From NCBI GenBank assembly GCA_023614405.1, contig CM042689.1, positions 280,433,533-280,497,532 of the forward strand: 64,000 nt of DNA. Reading direction: 5' to 3'. The notes under the pieces were generated by a model, which was given only the letters and a program-made list of their open reading frames with translations, ran no database searches and had not been told where the DNA came from. This stretch comes from Avena insularis. Lineage: Eukaryota; Streptophyta; Magnoliopsida; Poales; Poaceae. Made by a program: the position numbers and the translations under genes. Below are positions 35,136 to 47,641 of the stretch, piece after piece. The stretch's first letter is position 1. Every line of letters starts with the position of its first letter.

Positions 35136-36365
35136 TCATGCAAGTACTGAATTAACAGAAAACATACCCAGCACGACGTGTGGCGCTTCCTGAGCTTCTT
35201 CAGCATGCATGAGAAAAAGACGGCCATTGTGGTTGAGCGAATTCCTTGGGGCAAATCTTCTTCCTGGCTGAACACGACGCTGCTGCTGAGCTGGGACATT
35301 GGTATTGGGTGCTGCGGCATTCGTCTTGTTGGGGCACTCGTTGGAGTAGTGACCCTTATTTCCACAGTCATAACAAGTCACTTGCGACTTGTCCTTTGCT
35401 GCTACAGGCACATCATTGCTTCCAGTCCTAGGGGAAGTGTTGGTGGCAGCATTGTTGTTGTTGAACTTGGGTGGTGCACAGTTGAAATTGCTAGAGTTGC
35501 CGGGGTTGTTGTGATTTCCTCCGGGTCTAGGGTTTCCACGGTTGGGATAGGTCGGACGGTTCATCGGGGGTCTATTGGTTCTTGGGGCAAATCCGGGAGA
35601 TGGGTTAGGGCGATACTTTGGGGTCTGATGGGTTCCTGGCTGATGCATCATATGATGCTTGCGATTCTCATTGGCTTGGTTGATATTTCCTTCCATCTGG
35701 ATAGCAGAGTCGACAAGGGCTTCAATATCAGCAAAGGGGATATTGACTAACACTGTCTGCATCTCATCATGCAGACCATTCAAGAATCTCTCTTTCTTCT
35801 TGGCTTCGGGGTCAATCTCATCCGGGGCATACCTAGCTAATGACAAGAATTTGTCACGGTATTCCACTACAGTCATCCTTCCTTGCTTCAGTTCCCTGAA
35901 CTCGTCTCTCATTCTCTTGATCAAACCTGGTGGCACATGGGTTCTGCTAAACTTGACCTTGAATTCCTCCCAGGTCATCATCTGGCCTCCGGTCATTGCG
36001 CGAACACTGTTCCACCATGCCCTGGCATCTCCGGCTAGATAGTGGGTGGCGAACAGAACTATCTCGTTGGCTTCCACTCCGGCGACTTCTAGGTTATTTT
36101 CCATGGTCTGCAACCAATCATCGGCATCTAGGGGTTCTTCTGACTTAGTGAAAACAGGTGGGTTGGTATTCTGGAAATTCTTGAGCTTAGATCCATGGTT
36201 GTCCTGATTTCCGTGGCCTTGGTTGTTGTGGGCTAGCTGGGCTATCTGCTGCAGGGTGGCTAGGTTGGCTTGACGTTCCGCTCTTTCAGCTTCTCGGTCA
36301 GAATTCAACATTTGCAAAATCTGCAACATCGGGTCCGGGGATGAACCACTTCCTCCACGTGGCAT
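35136..36365 (-). CDS. Gypsy2 gag (capsid and nucleocapsid)
   Basis: An intact frame of 409 codons. I take the Met at 36365 (MPRGGSGSS), a common start in this family, rather than the one seven codons earlier. Residues about 60-220 form the Retrotrans_gag capsid fold (WWNSVRAMTGG, FRELKQGRMTVVEYRDKF). A Pro/Asn/Gly-rich linker follows, and then one CCHC zinc knuckle, CYDCGNKGHYSNEC (about 35375-35330), and a basic tail. It would assemble the cytoplasmic particle and bind RNA. The frame ends at TGA 35136. The protease motif follows in the same frame, so this stop probably breaks an original gag-pol fusion. It is the only long uninterrupted retroelement gene in the window. Confidence 0.9.
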   Translation of the reverse strand: MPRGGSGSSPDPMLQILQMLNSDREAERAERQANLATLQQIAQLAHNNQGHGNQDNHGSKLKNFQNTNPPVFTKSEEPLDADDWLQTMENNLEVAGVEANEIVLFATHYLAGDARAWWNSVRAMTGGQMMTWEEFKVKFSRTHVPPGLIKRMRDEFRELKQGRMTVVEYRDKFLSLARYAPDEIDPEAKKKERFLNGLHDEMQTVLVNIPFADIEALVDSAIQMEGNINQANENRKHHMMHQPGTHQTPKYRPNPSPGFAPRTNRPPMNRPTYPNRGNPRPGGNHNNPGNSSNFNCAPPKFNNNNAATNTSPRTGSNDVPVAAKDKSQVTCYDCGNKGHYSNECPNKTNAAAPNTNVPAQQQRRVQPGRRFAPRNSLNHNGRLFLMHAEEAQEAPHVVLGMFSVNSVLA

Positions 36366-36585
36366 CTGAAGATTGAGATAGATCATGAGAAAAGAGGGAA
36401 ATTTCTAAGGTTTTGGGGCTTTGAAAAGTTTGTAAAGTTTGACTCAGATTTTCTAGTAACTTGCTTTTCATTCATTCATAGCACACGGTACAACACACAC
36501 CACAACAACGAAAAACAGATGGTTTTAAGAACCATTCTGGAAACTACGATACAGTGGGACCGAATACTACTCACTACGCTAGTGC

Positions 36586-37389
36586 TCAAGTGCTACTACT
36601 CCTAGGAATTGGTGGCTTCATCATCTTCATCATCATCAATGAAGGCGAAATCAACCTCATCGGTGAAGAAATCCATAGCCTGATCCTCCAGAAAATCATC
36701 ATCATCGCTGAGATAGGAGTAGGGGTCTCCACAAAGATCCTCTCCTGCATTCTCCCTTTCTTCCAACTGCATGTCTCTCTCGTGGATGGTCTCCTCCAAA
36801 GATGAGATGCGATGGCGAAGACGGGCAATGATACGCTCCTTCTTGTCGAGCTGAGGCGGCGATACTTGCGATCCTTTTCTAGCATGGCGATGGTTTGATC
36901 CTTCGTCTTGATGATGGCAGACTTGTGGTTGGAGTAGTCACGGCAGTTGTCCAACTCTTGCTGACGATCGTACATCATGAAGCTAAGGTGGTCCAATTGA
37001 GTCTTCAGCTCGGGGTGGTATGGTGCTTCCAGTGGTTGTCCATTTGCATCACGCCTTGGGCAAAACACAAAGCGGGTTCCCTTGATCTGATTGATGCTCT
37101 GCCCACACAGACGGGAAAGAGCTTCCTGCATGGCCCTAGCAAGTCCATCGAGCCAGTTGTTCTCTCTTATGGTAAACTGAATTCCCTCAGCAGTGGGAGG
37201 TTCAATCTTTCCTTGGAGACTTGCAACAATTATCCACTGCAGATCTTCTCCTCCTTGATCATTAAGATGAGATCCGAAGAACTCGGGGTGCGGACGCTCC
37301 AGAAGTTCCGAAAGGTGGTCCAAATCCCTCTCAAAGATAAGGTCTCCTCCATTTCCCAACTGATAAAACTTGCTGTACTTCACGTCCAT
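36586..37389 (-). pseudogene. Gypsy2 accessory frame upstream of gag (ORF0-like, frameshifted)
   Basis: A sense-strand frame lies between the primer-binding site and gag, starting MDVKYSKFYQLGNGG at 37389. The N-terminal half is globular (LNDQGGEDLQWIIVASLQGK, RFVFCPRRDANGQP). A helical region follows (about 37000-36860). Near 36860 the natural frame shifts by one base. The continuation in the other frame (about 36860-36602) is a clear coiled coil (ERIIARLRHRISSLEETIHE) with an extremely acidic tail (DEVDFAFIDDDEDDEATNS) and ends near 36602. The frame before the shift runs on meaninglessly to 36586. I do not recognise a named family. Extra ORFs are reported in some plant gypsy lineages, but the function of this one is unknown. 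Confidence 0.65.
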
Positions 37390-37602
37390 CTATAAGAATA
37401 TAGGATGAGTAAGTTAGTAGAGTGATTAAGTGTGTCAATATTTTATGTATTTTGCAAGAGTTTTTGAGGAACATGAATTTTCATGAAAGAATCAAAGGAA
37501 TAAGAATGAGAATAAGTTTTCGTAAATATTTTTTTCTTTGGTTTTGAAACTAAGTTTTTGATTCAACGTCCAGTCTAACTAGGGTCTCCTAGGGTCAGGA
37601 TG

Positions 37603-37614
37603 GCTCTGATACCA
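37603..37614 (-). other. Gypsy2 primer-binding site (initiator tRNA-Met)
   Basis: On the minus strand TGGTATCAGAGC lies three bases inside the 5' LTR. This is the usual complement of the 3' end of plant initiator tRNA-Met and fixes the orientation of the element. Confidence 0.95.
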
Positions 37615-37617
37615 ACT

Positions 37618-40600
37618 TGTCAACACCCGGATTTTTAATCCTAGATGCCTGTTATGCCATACATCGCAATCCCAGGATTACCATTTTTGCGAGACATAAC
37701 AGAATTGGATACCATAGTACATCATCCATTACAAACCGCACATAAGTTCTTACACAAATAGGGATCTCATGATCCAGTTCTTAATACAACATCAAGAAGC
37801 GGAATACGTAATAATAACGGTAGCGTAGGCGAAGCTCCATCTTGAGGTCACGAGCAATCCGACGACGGGAGATGATCCTAGTTGTCGTAACCTTCCTGGG
37901 GTCCATCCTCCAGGTACTCCTCTTCATAGTCTGGCCACGGGAATAGCCAGGGATAAAGCCATGAGTACTCTTTAAGTACTCGCAAACTAATACTAACAAG
38001 TGAAAGGTGTTTTTGGATAATAGGACACTAGGCTCTAGGGTTATTTTGCAATAGCCAAATGTATCTCTACTAAGTTTGGAAACCACGAATGCTGGTTAAG
38101 GTCTTATAACACCTAAGTGGGAACTTGTATCTCATGCCACAACCCTGTTGTGGTCAAGTCAAAGTCTCAATTCATTTCACAAGTCTTTTGAAAACATCTG
38201 ACAGGGGAACAGTATGGCCACTCCAGCTGTCCATAACCACGGACGCGGCTATTCGAATAGTTTGACACTCTGCAGAGATTGTACACTTTCACCACAACAT
38301 TCGATACATCCGTCAGGAACAAATCCTGAATTCACCATACTCAGTATGCGGATAATCAATCCTAACCTTTCAATTACACGCCCTAGTATAAGCACCTCTC
38401 CTGTGAGTTTGGCCTCCCAACCATGACCAACTGTCATCTTGGGTACTACATAGGTGGACAATCTTCACAAGGTTGCCTCAGCTCAGACCATGGCCGTGAG
38501 GGAACCAATACTAAGGTATATAAGTTTCCAGTCAAGCCCTACCCAATCTTCGGGTATTGTGGTTGTACGATAAAATTGGAATGGTATCGCATCCAGACAA
38601 CCATCAGTTTTATAAAGGGATAAGGCTCCTGCCTCAACATTTTCATCACGAAAATCATCAGGTGTTCGGAAACACATGCCAAAACATCTCAGTAGAATGA
38701 TCCATCATTCTAAGGTTTTCATAACCATTTTCACCAAGTATTCCCACCTAATGTTGATCAAGTTTTATGCTTAGCACTAGCATCTACAAGTGGGGGTAAG
38801 CAATAATGAGGGGTGGTAAACTATTGGAGTGTAGTTGAGTTTAATCTCATGCCTTAGGATGACATCAAGATTATCTAGCTTAGGCCAAATTTTATGCTCT
38901 TTATGCAACCTTCAATTATCCTTGATAAAGAAATAAAGCTAGGATAAACTCTAAGTAAGAGCTTTGATAAAGAAATAAAGTAATAAACTTGCAAGTAAAA
39001 CTAGGATTGGTTTATCAAGGGGTTATGAACATATATGCTTTAAGGCATATAGTGGGCATGGTAGAAAGTATTGGCTTGCAAGGTTAACTTGTATAGTAAG
39101 GCTTGCTAAGGTAGAGTATCTTGCAAGTGTTAGCTTGCATAGGTCAACTTGATTAGTAAAGCTTGCAAGTATTGGCTTGCACAATATCAGTATAAGCTTG
39201 CCTTGTGCAGACCAGTGGTTGAAGTTCTCCTCGGCTTCTTCTTCGTAGTATCCTCCTTCCTCCTCGTATCCTTGGTCGGTACTAGCGTCTATAAATAAAT
39301 ACGATGTACTCAATCACCAAACAATACTTAACTACTTGCAATCATCACACCAAAGGGTCCTATAGATGATCTAGCATCATCACTAACATTACAAGATTAA
39401 AGCTTGGTTTAATTCCTTTTATTTTTAGAAAGGTAATTTCTACTCATTGAAAAACTACTTAAGATTTAATAATCTCCAAACAAAACATGGGATCATGTTG
39501 ACACATGTCATCACCACATATTTTAGTCCATGAGAATGTGATTTAAAGTGGTGTCACGATTTAATAAGGTTTTACCTTTTTATTTTAATTAATTAAAGTG
39601 GCTAGAAATGCCTATGTAGCATTCTTTTATTACTTGAACATTATTTCTGTAAGTAAACCTATATATTTTTATATATTCTGACAGGTATGGTTAAATGTGA
39701 TTTTTGAGAGTTGGAATCAACTCAAAAGCTATTATGGTTTTAATTTGAAAAATGTTTGAATGCAGAAAAGCTTCTGCCTTGTTAATTTTTACCAAGGGTG
39801 ATCTATAGATCCAAATGACTTGCATCCAATGGTATTGGATTCAGCATTTCAAGACCTTTCTAAGAAAATTAGTTTCATTCAATTTGGTGCACTGAATCGA
39901 TCTGGTTTGATTTTTGAAACTGGGTACAGAAGTGTGTTTGAAATAAAATGGAAAAGGTTTAATTCAAATAACTGGGCTGCGCGGGAAAGGTTAACGGGCC
40001 GGCTTGCTACGCACAGCGCTTCAGCGGGCTGCGTAAGTGGCTGTCCCCACGCGTCAGTGAGACAGGGGGTGCGAAGCGGTATGGAACGATGTGGTGCGTT
40101 CGATCTGGTTCTAATCCAACAACGGAGGGTCATCGTCGACGTTGGGCAACGCCGGCGAGACAGAAACCTAGCGCGACCAGTGGGGGTCGTTGGGGTCTCA
40201 CCGGGGTTCAGGCGAGGGTTGGCGAGGCGGGCAAATGACGAAGTCGACGACGGCGAACCTCCTGGTACCGGCAGCTTCTCCTGGGGCGGCTCCAATTGCT
40301 GGCCCCCTTCTTCTCTAGTAGCGGCGGGCTCCGGTGAAATTCCGGCGATGCGCTACTCTCCTTGCTCCGAGAACGGTGTGGCACGATTAGTAAGGAGAGG
40401 GGAGTGAGATGGTGTGCTCAATTCGGCTGGGGGTGGCCTCTATTTATAGTGGAGCGAGGGGACCGACGGGGCGCAAGGTAAGCTCGTCGTGGTCAACGCA
40501 TCGGTGTCGGCGGTAGGGGCGGTGGCGGCGGTGCTCCCTGGCGATGTTCAACGACACGGTGGCGAGACGTGGGGCGGTGCGGTTTGGTCGGAACGCGACG

Positions 40601-41642
40601 GTGCTCTGAGCGTGCCCGACGGAGAATTTAATGGCGCACAACACGCGTGGTCCATGCGGCGGCGAACGAGCGTGTCTGCGGGGTTGCTGTGACGGTGGTG
40701 ATCACATATGCACGCGGCAAGGGCATGCTCTCGGCATGGTTGCTGGCGAGGTTGGCATGGTTCGTGCTGGCGTGGTCGAGGGTAGCAACGCTTCGGCATG
40801 TGGAGTGGCGACGGGGTGTTAGCTTGCTCCCAGACATGCTGGCTAGGCTTGTTTCTCCTCCTAGCTTGCTGTCGACATGGGGGTGACAAGTGTGCATTCG
40901 GCCTTCTCACCATTGATGGCAATGCCAAGCTTAAAGTGATGATAAGGGTGTGCAATTGAGCTAGATGATCTACTAAAACCTAGTTGTAACCAGAGAGGGA
41001 ACAAGTTAGGCTTCAATCACTGCTCACAATAGTGTTTGGATTTTGTTTGATTTGTGTATGCCAAGTGTTTGATGAAATGGCCGCAAGAACTCAAGTTTTG
41101 AATTTTGAAAAGATTTTTGGTGGGTGTGCTAGGTTGGTGCTGGTGAGTCTGCAGATGCTTGGATTTTGAAAGTTGAGCTTGTTTGAGTGGTTTTTGAAAA
41201 AGTGGGATCTTCCCATATGATAAAGATTCAATTTTGAATTGTCATTTAAACTATGCATTTGAAAGATTCTGGATGATCACAAAGTGGGCCTTGATACTTT
41301 GTTATGAGTACAATCAAGGGGTGCAAAGATCCAGAAAAGTTTCTGTTAGGTTCTGAAAGTTTGAGAAAAGTTAAATTGGTCAAAATGACCATTCCCTTAT
41401 TTTATTTGTTTTGATTTACTTGTCTTCCAGAAAAGTTTGGGAATTGTTTAGATGATGTTTATTTCACCTAAGCATCCATTTACAAGCAAAGGAACACACA
41501 AACAAGTTGGTCCAAAAGGATTCAAAATGAAATGCATACTCACATGCATGCATTCATATTTTTATTTGGCAAAGTTTTTTTTAACCCTAAATTTGATGAT
41601 TAAAGTTTGATGATCCAAGTTTAGTATTTTTGGGATGTTACA
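37618..41642 (-). repeat. Gypsy2 5' LTR (right copy)
   Basis: It pairs with 27805-31792 and is next to the primer-binding site, so it is the promoter-bearing LTR for minus-strand transcription. Indels distinguish it from the other copy, most clearly the extra GC-rich 40505-40610 and a rearranged piece near 38925-38945. Confidence 0.95.
40439..40449 (-). promoter_or_regulatory. TATA box of the gypsy2 5' LTR
   Basis: On the minus strand CACTATAAATAGAGGCC spans this site, a textbook TATA box, followed leftward by a GC-rich leader. The equivalent site in the other LTR is at 30631-30640. The transcription start is expected about 30 bases further left; this is inference. Confidence 0.7.
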
Positions 41643-41746
41643 GCTCCTCTGGGCCGAAGTCTATCTCCTCTGAATCAGCGCTGAAGTCGGCGTAGAGCGC
41701 GTCCAGCATGGAGTCGGAGGGTGCAGGGGATTCCTCGATGACGGTG
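41643..41746 (-). pseudogene. Coding-looking fragment split by gypsy2 (left part of the reading frame)
   Basis: It is the minus-strand partner of 27645-27804: open, acidic, with SPAPSDSMLDALYADFSAD. It runs straight up to the gypsy2 target duplication GCTCC. On its other side it is cut by the LTR-like sequence starting at 41747. No family is recognised. See the entry at 27645. Confidence 0.45.
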
Positions 41747-44700
41747 TGTAACATCCCAGCATTTAGGACTAAAAGAAGGGCAGATTTAGGATTTTGTGCA
41801 TCTGCATGCATGCATCTGAAAATTTGGGTAAATTTTTTGCCAAATTAGAAGACTAGAGTGATCAGAATTCTTACTCCGATGAATTAGGTTTAGTGTCATC
41901 AAAAGGGGAGTGGGATGAATTTTGACATGACCTCTATTGTTTTGTTGAGTTATGAGGGGAGAAATTTGACTTATGAATAATTATTCACAATAATACAAAT
42001 ACAAGTATGATAAATAAAAGTATAAAGATTATTAAAATCCAACATTACAATGTTCTTTTACAATAAAAGAATAAAGGAATATTACAATGAAACAAATAAG
42101 TGAATAAAGGAAATGGAAAATGAATAAAATAAAATATAGTATAAATAAGTTTGGGTGGTTAGAATTACTCTCAGTAATGCAATGTGATGCATTGCTTGTC
42201 ACATTATTGAGTTTTAGAGAAGAAAACTAGTCAAGTGTAAATATGTTCTTATCAAATTTGTCTCAGCACAGCATCATTGACATGAATGGGGCAAGTTTCA
42301 CCGAATTAGTAAAAGGTAAAAGTCAAATAGTAGAACCATCAGCAAATATCAAGATATTTTAACTTGATCTGATCCATAACATCACAGCAAGCAACTACAC
42401 AGCTCACACAACACATGCAACTGTGTGTGTTGTCAACACCACAAGAGAGCAGTAAATGGAGAGATAGCACCAGCCGTAGCAGGGATGCTATGATATCTAT
42501 CTCACACACACCACCAGACCATAGTCCTCCACTAGCTCTAGAGCACCACAAAGAATATCACTTGTTCTTATTAGATTTCCCAATAACACACTAATCAAAC
42601 CACATCACTAGCAACCTGGTTGCTCGAAGAAGCCATCCAAAGACACTAGGAGGAGGTCAGGAGCACAAGGAGTAGGCCAAAAGCACAAGAATCAAGCCAA
42701 CAGAAGATCAAGGAGGATCACCTTAAGCACAGGAATTAGAACAGCCAGCTGATCAAGCACACATCTTAGGAACAACATCATCAAGCTTCCATACTAGGTT
42801 GTTATTCATCTCTAAGACAGCCAAAATATTTAATATCAATTGTTCTCCTATTTTCTTTTCCCAAGATGGATTTTGGGTAAGATGGAGCTCTCAGTATACT
42901 GTAGAAGTGCTACACTAGAGTTGTTGAGGCCAACAAAGAATCTATTCTTATCCTAGAAGATTGGGTCTCAGGCTTTGCATCACAGACCAAACCAAGAAAT
43001 CCAGCAAACAACATCTGAGATGTTACCACTATGCACAAACCTAGTGGAGGCACCATAGTAGTAAATTAAGGAGTTTTAGACAATCAAACTAGCTTCAGCT
43101 TTATGCATCATGAGCTGTGTTTCTATATTTTGGGCATCAACACCAACTACTTTACTGTTGATTACAACAACAAGTCATAATACCTGGGCTACCACTGTGC
43201 ACACTCCAAGATTGAAGGCACCACAGTAGCATCCTAAGGCAACAGAGCCAGCATACAAGTTGTTCTTCAATAGCTAGCCCAAGTTAGTCAAACAAAATCA
43301 TTTCAATCATTTTCCTAGATGATAATCCAGGAATCAAGGATGCATAGCAGTTCTCTGTCTATATACACAGGTAATCAATTCCTCTCTAGTTACCAAGCAT
43401 GCATTGCACTTGAATTATCTTTAATCAAGCTAAACAAGATAAATCATTTTCCTAATAAGATTTTATTAGGAATCAGAATATATAGTTTTCATGGACAGCT
43501 TCAAATGATAAGCTATTGCTGGAACCAAATCTAGAAGTCACATCATTTCTTCTGAATAACCATTCACAAGGCAAATGAGCATTTGTTCTTATTCTGTGCA
43601 TCTTTCCACAAGGTACCACATCAATAAGACACAAGCCCAAAAGCCACCAAAAACCTTCCTGGATAAAAAGGTTTAGTGAAAATGAATGCAAACTCAACTG
43701 AATAAATCCTTCAGAAAGCATCTGTAGCAGGCCATTAGTTATTAAAGCACATAACTCAGCTGCTAATCAACAACAACTATAATCTAATCATTTTCCTAGT
43801 AAATATTGAGAAATCATATAAATGGTTACTTCTCTGCCAAGATAATATATTGGTTGGGTACGCAAAATCTATCAAAAATGACCAACATATGCTTCTGAAT
43901 CACAGCTTATGAATCCCAATTCAACATCAACATAATCTAATCTTATTAAGATATACAAACCACCATGTACAATGTCAATTCAAATGAATCAGCTAACAAG
44001 CCACATTGAGTACAGGATTCAGGGAAGCACAAACCAAAATCACCAATCTAGTTTTAATTCCATTTACTTAGCAAGATCAGTAGCAAGGCCACTATAAGCT
44101 ACGCATGATACAATAAGGCACTTCTAGAACAGATTAGGATTTGACCTCTAGGAGGAACAGAGACACTCTAAAAATGTGGGGGTAGATGGATAACTTACCC
44201 GGGGTCCTCGCTTATGTCGATAAGAGGAAGCAGTTGAAGCCATCACTTGTGACCACGGCGTGGTGGCACGAGGAGCACTGTAGTACTCAACCCGCACCGA
44301 GCCGCACCAGTGGATACATGTGCAAAGATGTGGCGGCGCCAACAACCTATTCATCAGCAAAGCACCTTAACCGCACCACCACTTCGCCATTGTCACCAAC
44401 CAGGAGTCACCGGAGCACACCCGAGAGTAAGGCCGAAACCCTAGTCACCGGAGTGTAACGGGGACGAGCGAAAGAGGATTTGTATCACAAATCGAATTGG
44501 ATAGGAAGGAGTAGCAGATGGGATAGCGTCGAGGGCGACCAATGGCAGCAGTCAAGGAGGCCTGGGCCGGCCATGGTTGCGCGACGACGGCGGCGACACT
44601 ACGTCGCCAGAGAGGGAGAAGAAAAGAATCGAGCTCGCGTGCAAGGGGAAGAGGGGTCGTATGGGTCGGTTGACCGACTCGGTTGACTGGGCTCTGTGAC

Positions 44701-47641
44701 TTAGTCCAACCTGGTGGACTAGGTGTATTGGGCTAGATGGGCCCAAGAACTAGGCCAATATAAATAAAAACAAAAGTGGAAATTATTAAAATACCCTCTG
44801 CACATTTTAAGCTCTAGAAAAATGTAGAAAAATCCTAAAAATATATTTAATACATACAAGTGTTTATTAAAATAATATCCACCTAAGAAAAAAATAATCA
44901 TCTTTATTTAAGTTTAATAAAATGCAAATAAATATTAACACCCTTAAACATCCAAATGAAATTTAATAAATTTAGAAAAATTCCTAAAAATAAATAAAAA
45001 TCATTTTTAGGAATAAAAAGAAATCTCTTATCTCATAAAAATACTAACTTATAAAATTTACAATTAAAATATGAAACAAATATTTAAAGACATTAAATAA
45101 TTAAGAAATTTTATAAAAAAAATAAAAATAAAGATAATACCTATAAATAATAAAATTCATTTTTAAGATTTCAAGCAAGTATATTTACTAGAAAAATACT
45201 AAGTATGTTATTATAAAAACATTTTAAAGTTCCTAAATCATATAACTTCAATTATCTAAAGTATTAAAACAATATAGCTACTTTGTTAATTATTTAAAAC
45301 TCTTTCCTATGTAAGAAATGATCTTATTTAAAACATAATCCTTTGACTCTAAGTAGTCTAAACCATAATTATAATTTAATATAAAATCTAGGTGTAAACA
45401 ATTAACTTTATAATATTATTTTAAAATCCTTAACTAACTATAAGTCAAGGATTTACAAAGTTACTCTTTGCAGTCATTAACAATTGATAAATAATCATAT
45501 TTATCAAACTTGAAATTCACTAAATAAATTATAATAAAATCGATCTATTTTTATAAAGAAAAATCTCAAAGTATGATCTATAAATATTACACATGCTAAA
45601 TTTACATCTTAAAAACAAAGTTCCATAATTATAAGATTTTATTTTTATTATGCTTAGGAAAAACCCTATTAATTGATAATCTTACAAATGCTATACCTCA
45701 AGTCCAATTATAGTTTTATTATACTTTGGTCTGAGATACCCCAAGCTAGATATAATGACTCAAAATCATTTAAACCTTATTGCAAAACCATAGCTTCAAT
45801 CCTATTAATCTTCAAAGTTGAGTAACTTAACATAAATAATATTTTCTTCGAATGTTATTCTTTTTGCCATTTCCAAAGAAACACTATACCATTTCTTTAA
45901 ATCCATGATAACTTAAAACATGAAATTTGTAATAATTATATAATATAGTGGAACCTTAGAATTATATCATGATTGTACTTTACTCTTCATATTTTATGTG
46001 TTTATCCTTCTTATGAAGTAAACTTAAACTAAAGAAAATCTTAAATAAATCATCTAAATATATCTCACTGGTAATAATTGAAGAATTACATGGGATTTTG
46101 CATTATGCATCTCACTACTTATGCATAACAGCATATTGCTTCTTTAAACATTGTCCTTACCGGGCAATGATGATATTTTTGTAGAACCTGAGGTCCAGGG
46201 TCAAGTCGAGACATTCGACTACAATACTTCGCTATATCAAGGCAAATTCACACTTGCTCATGTCCTTTGATTATTTTCTGTAAAGTATTTTGCAAATGCA
46301 GTGTTGTCATCACCTACATTTCAAAAAGGTCGAAAACACTATTTTCATGATTAAAGTGAATTATTGGTTACTGATCCAGGGTGATCAGCTAATCTATTAA
46401 ATCTGGCAGTTGGAATACCACTGCACAGGAATGTATCATCTAGGACTTAACTACCAATGTCGCCAGTGATTCTCGTGTCGTATATTACGCGGTAACCATG
46501 AGATTTGGAATAGGACGAAGAAGTCAGCTGGATCGGCTCCCTTTCGCATGCATTGGACACTGTTCTGAGCATTTGTAAGTTGCAGATCGTGGGTATAGCC
46601 ATTTTATACGGGGAAAGGTCTACGGTGGATCTGGGCTTACAAAAGACAGATTTCTAGTATTAATGGTTGTTGTGTGTATCCAACTAAGGTATAGCCGTTT
46701 TATACGGGGAAAGGTCTACCTTGAGTTTGGGCATACAACAATTGTGGTGTATGCGGGGTCCGGCGATGGACAGTGATTGGCTTGGATCATCTACTGGGCC
46801 CCAAACCATAGGAAGTGTGGGTGGGAAAGATTCGCCCGGTTGTGCATCAAGGATTTGATCTCTCATGGGTAAAGTGACGCACCTCTGCAGAGTGTAAGAA
46901 CTGTAACTTGTTACTCCTTGTTCCTGGAAGGAGCTGCGAACGCTGCAGGAAAGGAACTCCATGAAAGTTCTGGTAAACCTGTGAAGGTTGAGCGACATAG
47001 CTTTTGAGAATAAAAGCAACCTTTGAAGAAATGTTTACGAAAACCTGCATTGCCTACGACCTATGGTTTGTGGCTGTAGATATAGTGCATCAAATACTCC
47101 TTTTTAGTGAACTTGCTGAGTGCGCTCATACTCAATGTATATTCTCAACCCTTGCTAGATTCTGAAGTCATTAACAGTCAGGAAGAGGAAATACTATATC
47201 CAATTGAAGACCAAGAAGAATTCCTCTATGAAGAACCAGAAGTATCCGGAAGCATCGAAGGGAACAATTATGAAAACATCTATGGAATGGAGACCGACGT
47301 ATCTGAAGTGTAGATGTATCATATATAGTGATCTAGTCCAGTAGCATACATCTCGATCCTCTATCTATATTAAATCTCATATAAACCTTAGTCGCTTCTT
47401 TAATCTGTTCTCCGAGTTATTATATTTTAGCCCTGAGTCATCGGGATACCTCTATGGACCTACGAGGATCTCAAAGTCGTCATGTAATTTCTGGTTGTAA
47501 TATTGATAATGTATGATGCGGACCCGCTTTGTTTCTGTTGTACCACTCTAAGGATGTAATATTTGCGGAATGGTACTCCATGAATGTTATGTCCACGACT
47601 ATAGTATACTACATCATGCAGTGGTATGCTGGGTCACCACA
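41747..47641 (+). repeat. Long LTR-like sequence (gypsy type), possibly composite
   Basis: It starts TGTAACATCCCAGC, the same start class as gypsy1 and gypsy2. The last kilobase (46590-47641) looks like the transcribed end of a grass gypsy LTR: two copies about 97 bp apart of ATAGCC(A/G)TTTTATACGGGG (46595 and 46690), then CATCGGGATACCTCTATGGA, and an end near GGGTCACCACA. Between them lie a CA-rich part (42360-44160), a GC-rich leader-like part that reads like a promoter/leader on the minus strand (44180-44740), and a very AT-rich part (44760-46100). No internal domain, primer site or partner LTR is found, and the flanks (cggtg / tgggg) do not match as a target duplication. It is either a solo LTR with lost ends or two nested LTR pieces. 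Confidence 0.45.

Larger units (their letters stand above)
27805..41642 (-). mobile_element. Gypsy2: complete-ended Ty3/gypsy chromovirus on the minus strand
   Basis: Ends are TGTCAACACC (27805) and GATGTTACA (41642), flanked by a perfect 5-bp target duplication GCTCC (27800-27804 and 41643-41647). The LTRs are 27805-31792 and 37618-41642 (about 4.0 kb each). The primer-binding site, polypurine tract, an accessory frame, gag and pol are all identifiable in the order expected for the minus strand. The initiator tRNA-Met primer site, long LTRs, one-frame gag-pol layout and C-terminal chromodomain-like tail fit a Tekay/Del-type chromovirus. Pol is broken by several stops. The LTR start TGTAACATCCC is shared with gypsy1, so the two families are related. 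Confidence 0.95.

Noticed and set aside
35136..36090. Plus-strand open frames opposite gypsy2 gag and pol
   Set aside because: They are antisense shadows of strongly supported minus-strand coding sequence.
44186..44746. Open frames in the GC-rich part of the LTR-like block
   Set aside because: Leader-like composition, no domain, and not supported by splice or start context.
47107..47313. 69-codon acidic frame
   Set aside because: It lies in the transcribed end of the LTR-like block, where such frames are common, and has no domain.
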